Source: Halanaerobium hydrogeniformans
GTDB lineage: Bacteria > Bacillota > Halanaerobiia > Halanaerobiales > Halanaerobiaceae
Direction of reading: 5' to 3'
Assembly (NCBI RefSeq): GCF_000166415.1
Contig: NC_014654.1
Coordinates: 1,488,001-1,552,000, forward strand
Length of the DNA: 64,000 bases
Shown here: positions 55,188 to 64,000 of the stretch, in pieces
How the letters are laid out: every line of letters starts with the position of its first letter
Numbering within the stretch: position 1 is the stretch's first letter
Translations under genes and position numbers: made by a program
The notes under the pieces: model-generated
Database searches by the model: none
The model's input: only the letters and a program-made list of their open reading frames with translations
What the model was told of the DNA's origin: nothing

Positions 55188-55215
55188 CTACCTTTAATTT
55201 ATCTAAAATTTGCAG

Positions 55216-55243
55216 TTAAAAACCTATCCGTGAGGATAGGTTT
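55216..55243 (-). terminator. intrinsic terminator after spoVS
   Basis: AACCTATCC pairs with GGATAGGTT around TCAC on the minus strand, followed by TTTTT. It separates spoVS from smc. Confidence 0.93.
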
Positions 55244-55257
55244 TAGATAAAACTCAA

Positions 55258-55518
55258 TTATCTTGGTTCTACTAAAAACTTAATAGCAGTTCTTTCTTCT
55301 CCATTAATTTCAACTTCAGTAAATGCAGGAATCATGATGACGTCAATCCCATTTGGAGCTACATAACCTCTAGAAATAGCTATAGCCTTGATCGTCTGGT
55401 TAACTGCTCCAGCCCCAATTGCTTGTACTTCTACTTTTCTTTTTTCTCTTAAAATTGCTGCAAGCGCTCCTGCTACAGATTTTGGATCTGAATTTGATGC
55501 TACTCTTAAATCATCCAT
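55258..55518 (-). CDS. spoVS: stage V sporulation protein S (SpoVS)
   Basis: 86-residue small ALBA-fold protein strongly conserved across bacteria. Conserved: VASNSDPKSVAGALAAILREKRKVEVQAIGAGAVNQTIKAIAISRGYVAPNGIDV (split) and IPAFTEVEINGEERTAIKF. In Bacillus it affects sporulation and cell separation, but it occurs in many non-sporulators, so the name does not show sporulation. Located between rluB and smc, with its own upstream gap of 165 bp and a terminator. Confidence 0.97.
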   Translation of the reverse strand: MDDLRVASNSDPKSVAGALAAILREKRKVEVQAIGAGAVNQTIKAIAISRGYVAPNGIDVIMIPAFTEVEINGEERTAIKFLVEPR

Positions 55519-55683
55519 AAAAAAATAAGTTCCCCCTTAAATGAATCTCATAGTTTAAAACAAATTGCTTTGTCTTTCATAGGTGGGAAACCAGCATTTT
55601 ACTGAGGTTAAACTTTATGAAATTTTTAACATCTAAATAATTATTTCTTGATAGATTAAGTTATTCCTGCTTTTTGAGAAAAA

Positions 55684-56394
55684 TCAACCTATCTTTTTTA
55701 GTTTTTTGATCTCCTCTTCATTAAGATATCTGTATTCACCTTCAGCTAAACCGTCTAAACTTAAAAAGGCAAAAGCAGTTCTTTTTAATTTGACCACCGA
55801 AAAGCCTGCAATTCTGCACATTCTTCTGACCTGACGATTTCTACCTTCATGAATAGTAATTTCAAATTCTGTATAATTATCTAAATAATTAATGTTGGCT
55901 ATTTTAGCTGGAGCCGTTTTGCGACCATCAATAACCATACCTTCTTCAAATTTATTAAAATCTTCTGCAAAAATTGTCCCCTTAGCCCTAACCCAGTATC
56001 TTTTATCTACTTCTTTTTTGGGATGGGTCAGCTTATAGCAGAGATCACCATCATTCGTTAAGATCAAAAGTCCAGAACTGTCATAATCAAGACGACCGGC
56101 TGGATATACCCGCTGTTTTAGATCAGGAATTAAATCCATCACGGTCTGCCTCTCTTTAGGATCAGAAACAGTTGTAATATAGCCTTCTGGTTTGTGTAAA
56201 AGCAGATAAACCTTTTTTTCTTTTGCAATAACTTCCCCATCAACTTCTATTTCATCTTTTTTAGGATCAACTTTAAAACCCATTTCTGTTACAATTTCTC
56301 CATTTACCTTAACTCTACCTTCTGCGATTATTTCTTCTGACTTTCTGCGGGAAGCAACACCTGCATGTGCCATCACCTTCTGCAGTCTTTCCAT
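55684..56394 (-). CDS. rluB: 23S rRNA/other pseudouridine synthase RluB family
   Basis: 236 residues. An N-terminal S4 domain (~1-60, MAHAGVASRRKSEEIIAEGRVKVNG) and a pseudouridine synthase domain with the catalytic Asp in PAGRLDYDSSGLLILTNDG, plus RNRQVRRMCRIAGFSV. Family modifies U2605-type positions of 23S rRNA. Precedes scpB on the same strand, as in Bacillus (scpA-scpB-rluB). Confidence 0.97.
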   Translation of the reverse strand: MERLQKVMAHAGVASRRKSEEIIAEGRVKVNGEIVTEMGFKVDPKKDEIEVDGEVIAKEKKVYLLLHKPEGYITTVSDPKERQTVMDLIPDLKQRVYPAGRLDYDSSGLLILTNDGDLCYKLTHPKKEVDKRYWVRAKGTIFAEDFNKFEEGMVIDGRKTAPAKIANINYLDNYTEFEITIHEGRNRQVRRMCRIAGFSVVKLKRTAFAFLSLDGLAEGEYRYLNEEEIKKLKKIG

Positions 56395-56415
56395 TCTTTC
56401 ACCCCAAAATTATTA

Positions 56416-57072
56416 TTACTTTTCAATATTATTTTCTTCATCTTCTTCTTTTTCTTCTTTTTCTGCTATTTCTACATTTGCTTCACTTTCTTCTTTTTCA
56501 GCCTTTTCATCTTTTTCAGCTTCTTCAATTTCTTTAGCAAATAGTTTTTCTACCCGCTCTATTTCTGGAAGCTGATCTAAATTATTAATATCAAGATATT
56601 CTAAAAATTGATTTGTTGTCCCATAGAGAATGGGATTACCAACTGTCTCCTTACGTCCTAATTCTTCAATTAAATCATATTTAGCCAGGGTATTCAAAGT
56701 TTGAGCAACCCTGACCCCCCTTATTTCTTCTATCTCTGTTCTGGTTACCGGCTGTCTATAAGCAACAATTGCCAGTGTTTCCATCGCAGCTGTAGAAAGA
56801 GAAGCTACCCTTGTAATATCAAATAATTCTTCTATATGATCTGAATAAATTTCTTTGGTCTGAAAAACATAGTGATTATCATATGATTTTAAAGCAACAC
56901 CTGAGTTCTCTTTTTGATACTGGATCTTTAAATATTCGATTATCTGTTCCAGCTGTCCTACATTTAAGCCCGTTATCTTTAGAAGTGTTTCTTTTTTTAT
57001 TTTATTTTTAGAGCTAAAAATCAAGGCTTCTACAAGTGCTACATAATTGATTTCTTTATTTTCTTTAGCCAT
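56416..57072 (-). CDS. scpB: segregation and condensation protein B
   Basis: 218 residues. Double winged-helix kleisin-associated partner of ScpA and Smc. Visible: ALIFSSKNKIKKETLL, STAAMETLAIVAYRQPVTRTEIEEIRGV and LTPGNPILYGTT-like NPILYGTTNQFLEYL. An acidic C-terminal tail (~180-218) is rich in Glu/Lys. It follows scpA by 5 nt. Confidence 0.97.
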   Translation of the reverse strand: MAKENKEINYVALVEALIFSSKNKIKKETLLKITGLNVGQLEQIIEYLKIQYQKENSGVALKSYDNHYVFQTKEIYSDHIEELFDITRVASLSTAAMETLAIVAYRQPVTRTEIEEIRGVRVAQTLNTLAKYDLIEELGRKETVGNPILYGTTNQFLEYLDINNLDQLPEIERVEKLFAKEIEEAEKDEKAEKEESEANVEIAEKEEKEEDEENNIEK

Positions 57073-57077
57073 TCATT

Positions 57078-57803
57078 TCACCTTTCCAAACTTATCTTTA
57101 TCTCAGAAAAATTATTGGATTGAATAACCCTGATCCTTCTTCTTTTCATCAGCTCTAAAAGTGCTAACAGGGTTACAACTATCTCAAGCTGATTGTTTTT
57201 TTCTTCTAAGAGATTGTAGAATGAAATTTCTTCATTGACCCTTCTGATATCTTTAAGCATATCTCTAATCTTATTGCTTATATTAAACTTTTCCTCTTTT
57301 AAATAATCGAGTTTAGGATTGCGAAGTATTTCAGTTTCTGATTCTTTTTCGGCTGTTATAGCCTGAATAATTAGTTCTTTTAATTCAGAAGCGGAAATAG
57401 AAATATCAACCTGAAGCTTTTCTGGAATCATAGCCTCAATATCAACCTGGCACTGATAGCGATTACCTGCCTCCTCTTCCCATTCTTTGAGCAGAGAAGC
57501 GATATTTTTAAATAACTCGTATTCTCTCAGCCTGGCGATTAGTTCGTGTTCACTTTCTTCATCTTCTTCCTTATTTGATGGTAAAATTGCTTTGATCTTG
57601 ATCTCGATCAATTCGGCAGCAATGACCAAAAATTCACTGGCCAGATCAATATCAAATTCTTGCATATCTGTCAAATATTCCAAATATTGATCGGTGATGC
57701 TGGCCAGAGAGACCTCATTAATATCTATTTCATTTTTTTTGATTAATTGATAAAGGAGTTCCAGTGGACCCTCAAAACTATCAATTACAACCTTATAATC
57801 CAT
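57078..57803 (-). CDS. scpA: segregation and condensation protein A
   Basis: 241 residues. Kleisin that bridges Smc heads. N-terminal SFEGPLELLYQLIKKNEIDINEVSLASITDQYLEYL (split) and the C-terminal winged-helix TLLALLELMKRRRIRVIQ. Standard length. Between the site-2 protease and scpB. Confidence 0.97.
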   Translation of the reverse strand: MDYKVVIDSFEGPLELLYQLIKKNEIDINEVSLASITDQYLEYLTDMQEFDIDLASEFLVIAAELIEIKIKAILPSNKEEDEESEHELIARLREYELFKNIASLLKEWEEEAGNRYQCQVDIEAMIPEKLQVDISISASELKELIIQAITAEKESETEILRNPKLDYLKEEKFNISNKIRDMLKDIRRVNEEISFYNLLEEKNNQLEIVVTLLALLELMKRRRIRVIQSNNFSEIKISLER

Positions 57804-57818
57804 AACTTTTACCTCTCA

Positions 57819-58460
57819 TTAAAGCAGTATATTATACATTGTATTAACAATTGGTCTTAAAAATGCCCATAAAATACCTGTATAGGCTAAGATCATAATC
57901 AAGATCATCCCATATGGTCCTTCTAGTTTCCTAATATATCTATCAAACTCAGCCGGTAAAACTCCCCTTAATATTTTTGAACCATCCAGGGGAGGAACAG
58001 GAAGCAAATTAAAGATCCCTAAACTCAAATTAATAATTACCGATAGTTGAATAAAGACAAAAAATGTCTGAACCAAATTGCTATAACCTGCCTGCTGCAG
58101 CTGAAAAAGGGTGTTAGCACCAAAAAATACCGCCATTCTTCCTAGCATAGCAAAGACAAAAGCCAAAAAGAAGTTGGCTGCAGGACCGGCAACACTTACC
58201 AGCATCATCCCTTTACGCGGATTTTTATAATAATTTGGATTAATCGGAACAGGTTTAGCCCAGCCAAACCTTCTTGTGATCAATAAGACCAGACTTCCCA
58301 TAAAATCCAGATGGGCCAGGGGGTTTAAGGTTAATCTACCCTGATTGCCAGGAGTTGGATCTCCAAGTTTATAAGAAACATATCCATGTGAAAATTCGTG
58401 TAATGAAAGTGAGAATAATAAAACCGGAATTAATAACATCAATTCAAATATTGTATTCAT
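57819..58460 (-). CDS. site-2 protease family membrane metalloprotease (M50)
   Basis: 213 residues. Short M50 peptidase with the zinc motif HEFSHGY near 22-28, a conserved DPTPGNQGRLTLNPLAHLD segment, and the second motif NLLPVPPLDGSKIL near 165-178. Four or more membrane segments. Family commonly sits near scpA in Firmicutes (YwhC-like), with unknown substrate. Catalytic residues appear complete. Confidence 0.93.
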   Translation of the reverse strand: MNTIFELMLLIPVLLFSLSLHEFSHGYVSYKLGDPTPGNQGRLTLNPLAHLDFMGSLVLLITRRFGWAKPVPINPNYYKNPRKGMMLVSVAGPAANFFLAFVFAMLGRMAVFFGANTLFQLQQAGYSNLVQTFFVFIQLSVIINLSLGIFNLLPVPPLDGSKILRGVLPAEFDRYIRKLEGPYGMILIMILAYTGILWAFLRPIVNTMYNILL

Positions 58461-58486
58461 TTTAAATCACCTCTTATAAAGCCCGA

Positions 58487-60133
58487 TTAATCATACTGAC
58501 TTTTGATTAAATCTTCAGCATAATTTAAGGCTGATTGTCTATCTTTAAATTTATTTCTTAAAATCTGATCTCTTACTTTCAGCAGTATTTCTTTTATTTC
58601 GGGTCCCTGTTTTAAACCCATTTTCAAAAGATCATGGCCATTGATGGGTACTTTAATTTCTGTTCTTTTTTGCAGATGGGAAAAGATAGCTTCTACAAAT
58701 TGTTGTTCATAATTTATAACGGCTGCCATTATTAATTCTTCCGGCTGATAAGATTCTAGCTCTCTATACTTTAGAGCCGGATCATCTAATTGATAAAATT
58801 TAGCATCAACATTTTCCCATTCCTTGTGAGAGAACAATTTAGCTTCATATTCTGAAATAGGCCACTGCTTTATTTTGCTTTCTTCTCTATTATAAAACAA
58901 AATTATCAGTCTGACAAGAAAGTGGTTTACCGTAAAATTATTTTCTCGGCTAATGGCAAGTAATTTTTCTCCCTTTAAGAAGTTAGCATCTTTTTTCATA
59001 TCTAGTTGAAAATCAGCTTCAATTAATTTTAAAACAGGAATTTGATTTAATAATAGCGCTGAAAATTGAGAAATATCTTTTTGGGCTTTAAAGAGATATT
59101 TAAGCTCTGCAAAAACTCTTTCAACTGCCAGGTTTTGATAATCATATAATTTAAGTGATTTTTTGCTTAATTCAACACTTTCCGCACTTAGTTTAAAATC
59201 TTTTAAAATTTGAAAACGAATTCCCCGCAGGATCCGGAGAGGATCATCTCTAAAACTGTAGTTATGAAGCACATTAAGCATTTTGTTTTTTAAATCATAG
59301 ATCGCACCAAAAAAGTCATAAACAATTCCTCTCCGCTCAGGATGAAGATCCATCACCAGAGTATTTATTGTAAAATCACGTCTATATAAGTCTGAAAAAA
59401 GATCAGCCTTTTCTACCAGGGGCAGAGAACCGGGAAAATGATATTTTTCCTCTCTACAGCTTGCAATATCGATTGAATAACCATATTGATTGTGTAAAAA
59501 ACCGGTAGAAAATTTATTATTATAATCATATTCTAACCCTTTTGTCTTTTTTAAATGGATAAAAAATTCTTCTAAATCACCTTCGATGAGCAGATCAAGA
59601 TCTTTGTTTAAAGGTAGACCGATCAAAAGATCTCTTACCTGTCCACCAACTAAATAGAGATTGTAGTTTAGAGCTGCTGCTTCTTCAGCCAGCATTAAGA
59701 TAAACTCCCGCCTCTGTTGGGGCAAATAATCCAACAAGTTTATTTTGTAATGAAGAAAAGAAGCCTGATTATGGTTATTTTTTTGATATTTTTTTAATAA
59801 GTCCAGACCTTTTACTATATCAACCCCAAGCTCTGTATAATTATCTCGACTGAGATGAGGAACCTTATAGCTGCCTGCTATAACTTTTTCCAAAAATTCT
59901 ATCTTTTTTTCTAATAATTGAATACTTTCTTTATTAAAATAGATATTTTTTTGGTCAACAAGATAATAATTTTCAGAATAATATTTAAGCTCAGCTTCTT
60001 CTGCTCTTAAACTTAATTTTTTGAAATCAACTTCGGTTAGATTATTGATCTTAATAACCATTCCCTGATGATGATAATATTCTTCTGCCGAAGAGTTTAA
60101 GACTTTATTTAATAAATTTTGTCTGTTTTTCAT
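58487..60133 (-). CDS. CCA-adding tRNA nucleotidyltransferase with long N-terminal extension
   Basis: About 548 residues. The nucleotidyltransferase core starts near 155: YLVGGQVRDLLIG (GG at 163-164), NKDLDLLIEGD (catalytic DLD at 178-180), then RRDFTINTLVMD and the DPLRILRGIRFQ region, RNA-binding helices to ~450. An additional ~150-residue N-terminal segment precedes the core and lacks DHH or CBS motifs that I can recognise. The LIEGD string resembles the enzyme class usually fused to DHH-CBS modules. Start ATG 60133 (GGTGGGG upstream); a longer frame to 60181 runs through a terminator. Confidence 0.9.
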   Translation of the reverse strand: MKNRQNLLNKVLNSSAEEYYHHQGMVIKINNLTEVDFKKLSLRAEEAELKYYSENYYLVDQKNIYFNKESIQLLEKKIEFLEKVIAGSYKVPHLSRDNYTELGVDIVKGLDLLKKYQKNNHNQASFLHYKINLLDYLPQQRREFILMLAEEAAALNYNLYLVGGQVRDLLIGLPLNKDLDLLIEGDLEEFFIHLKKTKGLEYDYNNKFSTGFLHNQYGYSIDIASCREEKYHFPGSLPLVEKADLFSDLYRRDFTINTLVMDLHPERRGIVYDFFGAIYDLKNKMLNVLHNYSFRDDPLRILRGIRFQILKDFKLSAESVELSKKSLKLYDYQNLAVERVFAELKYLFKAQKDISQFSALLLNQIPVLKLIEADFQLDMKKDANFLKGEKLLAISRENNFTVNHFLVRLIILFYNREESKIKQWPISEYEAKLFSHKEWENVDAKFYQLDDPALKYRELESYQPEELIMAAVINYEQQFVEAIFSHLQKRTEIKVPINGHDLLKMGLKQGPEIKEILLKVRDQILRNKFKDRQSALNYAEDLIKSQYD

Positions 60134-60149
60134 AACGAGTCCCCACCTC

Positions 60150-60177
60150 AAAAAGACTGCCTCTTTTGAGACAGTCT
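60150..60177 (-). terminator. intrinsic terminator after the nicotinate phosphoribosyltransferase gene
   Basis: AGACTGTCTC pairs with GAGGCAGTCT (one G-U) around AAAA on the minus strand, followed by TTTTT. It ends 17 nt before the CCA-adding enzyme start. Confidence 0.9.
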
Positions 60178-60193
60178 GCAATATTAACTTAAA

Positions 60194-61522
60194 CTATTTG
60201 ATCTTGCTCAAATCGATTTTTTCTAAATTTGGATTGTTTGCTGGAGAGCGACCAACTTTGGCCATTTCTTTCCATTCTCCATCTATCTTTACTCTTACTA
60301 CATCTGCTGTATAATCATTTTTGGTGTCCTCTGCTCCACAGTTTGATAAAAGCCAGCTGCCTACCCCATAAATATCAACTGGTACCTGAGAAGATTCAAA
60401 ACGATCTATCTTTTCAGGGGCAAAGCCACCGGTAGCGATGATCTTTACATCAGTACAGTAGTTTTTAGCCCTACTGATATCACCGGGCTGGAGATCCCAA
60501 TTCTTATAGGCATTATCAATCGCTTTGCGGAGATTAAAGATCAGACGTGCATTTACCCCATTATCCAGTTCTTTTTTGCCTAAAGGCTGAACACTTTCAT
60601 CTCTCAAGTTTGAGGAATTATCAGGTCTAACCCCAAATAATTTATAGCGTTTAGCTTCTTCTTTTTCACCTGCTTTTAAAAGACTTAAATATTTATTAAA
60701 CATGGTTTTTAAAACTTTTAAGGTAGTTTCTACACAATTATTATCAAAGTCAACCAGAGCAATTCTATTTACATCTAGCGGCATCAAGCGGCAGAACTGG
60801 ATCATAGACTCAGCTGTATCACCTAGAAAAGATGCGACATAGGAATGACTGATCGTTCCTCCACCTTTACCTCCCCACCAGGCACCCTGTTCATCAGTGG
60901 AAATAAAGCGGCCTGTATTGGTATCATATTCATTGTTATAGGCGTTGACACCAAGTGAATAAGCATAACCGTGCATTGCCTGTAATTTATAATGGGTAAA
61001 TCTGGCCGGGAAAAACAATACATCTTTACCCCTTGCTGCTACCATAACCTTATAGACATTTGTTGCGATTCTGGAAGCTTCGGTTAAAGAACCGAGGATC
61101 GGAGTTTCCAAAATCGAAAAATCTCTATACCTTCCCCTTATTTTTAAAACAGGCTCTACATTATGGGGATTACCACTATAAAATATTTTTTCACCATCAT
61201 GACAGGCTTTAACTTCTAATTCAGAGGAAGTATTAACAAAATTACCAGCTTCATCTTCATATCCTGTTGCCGTTTTTAAAATGGATAATGCTTCATCAAT
61301 CCCTCCTGCAATACAAAATGGCTGGCGTCTGGGAAAAATCTGCAGTTCCACCTCAATATCTCCTATATTCTGGCCTTTAAATGTATAGCCTTCCTGAGAA
61401 AGTTTTTCTAAAATTCCTGCTATATTGCGAAAATAAACATCAGAATACCAACCAGCTGCCATTCTTTCTCTATCAAGCTGAAATAATTCAGTTTCTAGAC
61501 GTTCACCATTAAAAATAGTCAT
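60194..61522 (-). CDS. pncB: nicotinate phosphoribosyltransferase
   Basis: 442 residues. Type II PRTase-fold enzyme forming nicotinate mononucleotide from nicotinate and PRPP in NAD salvage. Visible: an N-terminal QLDRERMAAGWYSDVYFRN region, the LETPILGSLTEASRIAT segment, RFTHYKLQAMHGYAYSLG and the PRPP/phosphate-binding GVRPDNSSNLRDES and IATGGFAPEKIDRFES blocks. Length fits. Lies beside nucleoside phosphorylase genes, forming a nucleoside/nicotinate salvage group. Confidence 0.85.
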   Translation of the reverse strand: MTIFNGERLETELFQLDRERMAAGWYSDVYFRNIAGILEKLSQEGYTFKGQNIGDIEVELQIFPRRQPFCIAGGIDEALSILKTATGYEDEAGNFVNTSSELEVKACHDGEKIFYSGNPHNVEPVLKIRGRYRDFSILETPILGSLTEASRIATNVYKVMVAARGKDVLFFPARFTHYKLQAMHGYAYSLGVNAYNNEYDTNTGRFISTDEQGAWWGGKGGGTISHSYVASFLGDTAESMIQFCRLMPLDVNRIALVDFDNNCVETTLKVLKTMFNKYLSLLKAGEKEEAKRYKLFGVRPDNSSNLRDESVQPLGKKELDNGVNARLIFNLRKAIDNAYKNWDLQPGDISRAKNYCTDVKIIATGGFAPEKIDRFESSQVPVDIYGVGSWLLSNCGAEDTKNDYTADVVRVKIDGEWKEMAKVGRSPANNPNLEKIDLSKIK

Positions 61523-61543
61523 AAACTCACCTCTAAATATCTT

Positions 61544-62848
61544 TTATGTAATTTTTTCATAAATTAATTTTTTATTTTCTACTTCGTTTTTAGAATAACT
61601 ATAAGCAGCTAATACTTTTGCTCTGGCCTGGGCCAGATTCTTTTGATCATTGACATGCAGCAGGGCTAAAGTATCACCTTTTTTAACCTGATCAGAAACT
61701 TTTTTCTTGAGCTCAACCCCAACCGCCAGATCTATCTCAGAATCTTTATTTTCTCTGCCTGCACCTAAAAGCATAGCTGCCAGGCCAACTTCCAGTGCAT
61801 TTAATGTTGCTATATAACCATCTTCTTGAGCTTTTATCTCTACAACTTTTTCGGCAGTAGCAAATAAAGAGTAATCATCAATAACTGCCGGATTACCTTC
61901 CTGAGCAGAGATCATTTCCTTGAATTTCTCCAAGGCTTCACCACTACTTAATTTTTTTCTTAAAAGTTCTTTAGCTTCAGCATGATCTTCACTTTGATCA
62001 GCAAGTTCAAGCATTGCTGCTCCTAACTCAAGGCAGAGTTCAGTTAAATCTTCAGGACCTCTCCCCTTTAAAACCTCAATCGCTTCTTTGACCTCCAGAG
62101 CATTTCCAACTGCATAACCAAGGGGCTGACTCATATCGCTAATATAGGCTGCTGTATCTCTGCCGATCTCTTTACCGATTGCTACCATCGCTTTCGCCAG
62201 TTTTTTGGCCTCGGTTAAATCCTTCATAAAAGCTCCACTACCGGTTTTTACATCAAGTAAAATCGCATCTGCCCCCCCGGCGATCTTTTTTGACATAATA
62301 CTGCTGGCAATTAAAGGGATTGACTCTACTGTTGCAGTAACATCTCTGAGAGCATATAATTTTTTATCTGCTGGAGTTAAATTACCGCTCTGACCGACAA
62401 CTGCAATTCCGTGCTGATTAACATTATCAAAAAATCTATCTCTGCTTAAAGAGGTATTAAAATTTACGATAGAATGTAATTTATCTATCGTACCTCCAGT
62501 ATGCCCTAAGCCTCTGCCCGACATTTTTGCTACCGGAATTCCAGCACTGGCTACCAGAGGTGCTAGAATAAGGGTTGTTGTGTCCCCTACCCCACCAGTA
62601 CTGTGTTTATCAACTTTTTTGCCCTTGATTTCACTTAAATCAATCATATCTCCCGATTCAGCCATGATCATCGTCAGATCAGCAGTTTCTTCAGCATCCA
62701 TAGACTGAAAATAGACCGCCATTGCCCAGGCAGAAATTTGATAATCAGGAATATCTCCCTCAACATAACCCTTGATTAAAAACTCAATTTCTGCTCTGCT
62801 CAATTTCTGACCTTCTCTTTTTTTATATATTATATCATAGGCTCTCAT
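61544..62848 (-). CDS. pdp: pyrimidine-nucleoside phosphorylase
   Basis: 434 residues. Splits uridine, thymidine or deoxyuridine with phosphate. The family signature is [18 protein letters not shown] (~105-122), with [20 protein letters not shown] before it and [13 protein letters not shown] (~200). Length is typical. The ATG has GGAGG upstream. It is directly after the purine nucleoside phosphorylase (15-bp gap), consistent with a nucleoside salvage operon. Confidence 0.96.
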   Translation of the reverse strand: MRAYDIIYKKREGQKLSRAEIEFLIKGYVEGDIPDYQISAWAMAVYFQSMDAEETADLTMIMAESGDMIDLSEIKGKKVDKHSTGGVGDTTTLILAPLVASAGIPVAKMSGRGLGHTGGTIDKLHSIVNFNTSLSRDRFFDNVNQHGIAVVGQSGNLTPADKKLYALRDVTATVESIPLIASSIMSKKIAGGADAILLDVKTGSGAFMKDLTEAKKLAKAMVAIGKEIGRDTAAYISDMSQPLGYAVGNALEVKEAIEVLKGRGPEDLTELCLELGAAMLELADQSEDHAEAKELLRKKLSSGEALEKFKEMISAQEGNPAVIDDYSLFATAEKVVEIKAQEDGYIATLNALEVGLAAMLLGAGRENKDSEIDLAVGVELKKKVSDQVKKGDTLALLHVNDQKNLAQARAKVLAAYSYSKNEVENKKLIYEKIT

Positions 62849-62863
62849 AATTAAAACCTCCAG

Positions 62864-63676
62864 CTAGATCTTTTTTATAATATCCTTCATCAATTTAATA
62901 AAATCAGCTTTAACTCTTTCTGCAGTTTCTACAACTTCACTGTGATCTAGTGGTTGTGCTAATATACCAGCAGCCATGTTAGTTATACAGGAGATTCCTA
63001 AAACTTCAATTCCCATATGACGAGCTACTATTACCTCAGGTACTGTAGACATCCCAACCGCATCTGCTCCAACCGCTGCCAAAAACTTAATTTCAGCAGG
63101 AGTTTCATAAGTAGGACCGGACATTGCAGCATAAACACCCTTACGGATCAACAGTGAATTATCTTTGGCAGCTTCTTCTGCCACCACAATTAAATCTTTA
63201 CTGTATGCTTCCGTCATATCAGGAAATCTGGGTCCATATTCGGCCATATTTTTACCCCGAAGTGGGTTATCACCGATAAAATTGAGATGATCGGAGATAA
63301 GCATAAATTCACCCGGTGAGTAATTTGCATTAACTCCACCAGCTGCATTTGTTAAAAGCAGTTTTTCGATTCCCAATTCTTTCATAACCCTAACCGGTAG
63401 GGTTAATTTTTCCATCGAATATCCTTCATAATAATGGAACCTACCCTGCATAGCGATTACCTTTTTGCCCGATAATTCTCCGATTACAAATCTTCCTGTA
63501 TGCCCTTTTACGGTAGAAGTCGGGAAATTATCTAAGTCACTATAATCGATCAGGGTTGGAGCTTCTATTTCTTCAGCCAAAACTCCCAGCCCTGAACCTA
63601 GGATCAAGCCAATTTCTACCTGATAATCGATCTTTTCTAAAATTTGAGCAGCATTGTTTTTAATAGCTTCGATCAT
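62864..63676 (-). CDS. punA: purine nucleoside phosphorylase (trimeric type)
   Basis: 270 residues. Class I trimeric PNP acting on inosine, guanosine and deoxy forms. Marks: ILGSGLGVLAEEI, VKGHTGRFVIGELSGKKVIAMQGRFHYYEGYSME (split), LLTNAAGGVNANY, SGPTYETPAEIKFLAAVGADAVGMSTVPEVIVARHMG (split). Length standard. First visible gene of the salvage group after the aminopeptidase gene. Confidence 0.96.
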   Translation of the reverse strand: MIEAIKNNAAQILEKIDYQVEIGLILGSGLGVLAEEIEAPTLIDYSDLDNFPTSTVKGHTGRFVIGELSGKKVIAMQGRFHYYEGYSMEKLTLPVRVMKELGIEKLLLTNAAGGVNANYSPGEFMLISDHLNFIGDNPLRGKNMAEYGPRFPDMTEAYSKDLIVVAEEAAKDNSLLIRKGVYAAMSGPTYETPAEIKFLAAVGADAVGMSTVPEVIVARHMGIEVLGISCITNMAAGILAQPLDHSEVVETAERVKADFIKLMKDIIKKI

Positions 63677-63692
63677 TTTTTGCCTCCTAAAT

Positions 63693-64000
63693 TTAGATTA
63701 TAAAATTGCCATCATGATAAATAAGTTCATCATCTGCATATATTTCGCCACCATTTTTCGTATCACAGAGCATATCCCAGTGGATTGTAGAAATGTTTTC
63801 TCCCCCGGTTTCTGGATAACTGCGGCCTAAAGCCAGGTGGATGGTACCACCGATTTTTTCATCAAATAACATGTTTCTGGTAAATCTATCGATCCCCTGA
63901 TTACAGCCAACCGCTATCTCTCCAACATAACGAGAACCCTCATCTGTATCAAGCAGAGAATGAAGTAGTTCTTCACCCTTGGCTGCAGAAGCATCGACAA
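63693..64000 (-). CDS. M29-family aminopeptidase (3' end only)
   Basis: Only the last ~102 codons are in the window; the frame continues past the right edge. The end matches the AmpS/PepS thermophilic M29 metallopeptidase family: [50 protein letters not shown] and a final [10 protein letters not shown]. Conserved metal or active-site residues (E in VGEIA, H in TIHLA, Y in GRSY, H and D in IHWDM) are all present. It ends 17 bp before the PNP start and is likely co-transcribed. Confidence 0.93.
   Translation of the reverse strand, partial: VDASAAKGEELLHSLLDTDEGSRYVGEIAVGCNQGIDRFTRNMLFDEKIGGTIHLALGRSYPETGGENISTIHWDMLCDTKNGGEIYADDELIYHDGNFII

Noticed and set aside
1-64000. tRNA or rRNA genes
   Set aside because: I looked in the intergenic gaps for cloverleaf-like segments and rRNA fragments and found none. 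A covariance search would be needed to be certain.

Overview
The window is a stretch of low-GC (roughly one third G+C by eye) bacterial chromosome. It is almost entirely coding and almost entirely on the minus strand. The gene order is the conserved Firmicutes housekeeping supercluster, but a cobalamin-riboswitch-controlled TonB-dependent outer-membrane receptor with TonB, ExbB and ExbD is also present. This diderm trait, together with the low GC, the Glu-rich acidic proteins, the SpoVS and CodY orthologues and the Trk potassium system, points to the Halanaerobiales (Halanaerobium-like). That assignment is an inference from gene content; no rRNA or tRNA gene was found to confirm it.

Layout. 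1-12.3 kb: a RadC-type JAB/DinG helicase fusion (cut by the left edge), nfo, pnp, rpsO, ribF, truB, nrnA, rbfA, infB, ylxR, nusA, rimP (all minus), with ylxQ missing from its usual place. 12.5-26.8 kb: polC, proS, ispG, rseP, an AI-2E/YtvI-type permease sitting where dxr normally lies, cdsA, uppS, a small unknown gene, frr, pyrH, tsf, rpsB with a structured leader. 27-34 kb: codY, hslU, hslV, topA, smg and dprA, with a 107-bp palindromic element between topA and hslV and a tandem 59-60 bp repeat with a covarying stem between smg and dprA. 34.3-36.5 kb: trkH-trkA on the plus strand. 36.5-41.7 kb: SIMPL protein, exbD, exbB, tonB, TonB-dependent receptor and B12 riboswitch (minus). 41.9-43.8 kb: yraN-comM (plus). 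43.8-55.2 kb: queT, rnhB, rbgA, rplS, a SPOUT methyltransferase, trmD, rimM, khpA, rpsP, ffh, ylxM, ftsY, smc. 55.2-60.2 kb: spoVS, rluB, scpB, scpA, a site-2 protease and a CCA-adding enzyme with a long N-terminal extension. 60.2-64 kb: nicotinate phosphoribosyltransferase, pyrimidine and purine nucleoside phosphorylases, and the 3' end of an M29 aminopeptidase gene.

How the genes work together. Most encode translation, RNA decay, ribosome and tRNA maturation, protein targeting (Ffh, FtsY), chromosome condensation (Smc, ScpA, ScpB), replication (PolC, TopA), envelope lipid and isoprenoid synthesis (IspG, UppS, CdsA) and regulated proteolysis (HslUV, RseP). The accessory part is the vitamin-B12-controlled TonB system, which should energise import of cobalamin or a related corrinoid across an outer membrane. 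Strong intrinsic terminators and sigma-A-like promoters break the long minus-strand run into several transcription units (rimP, rpsB, hslV, dprA and ylxM promoters).

The most interesting points are the B12-controlled Ton cluster with a Glu-rich rather than Pro-rich TonB linker, the covarying tandem repeats, the JAB-DinG fusion, the loss of dxr from its locus, and several RNA leader structures. I found no CRISPR array, no insertion sequence and no prophage.
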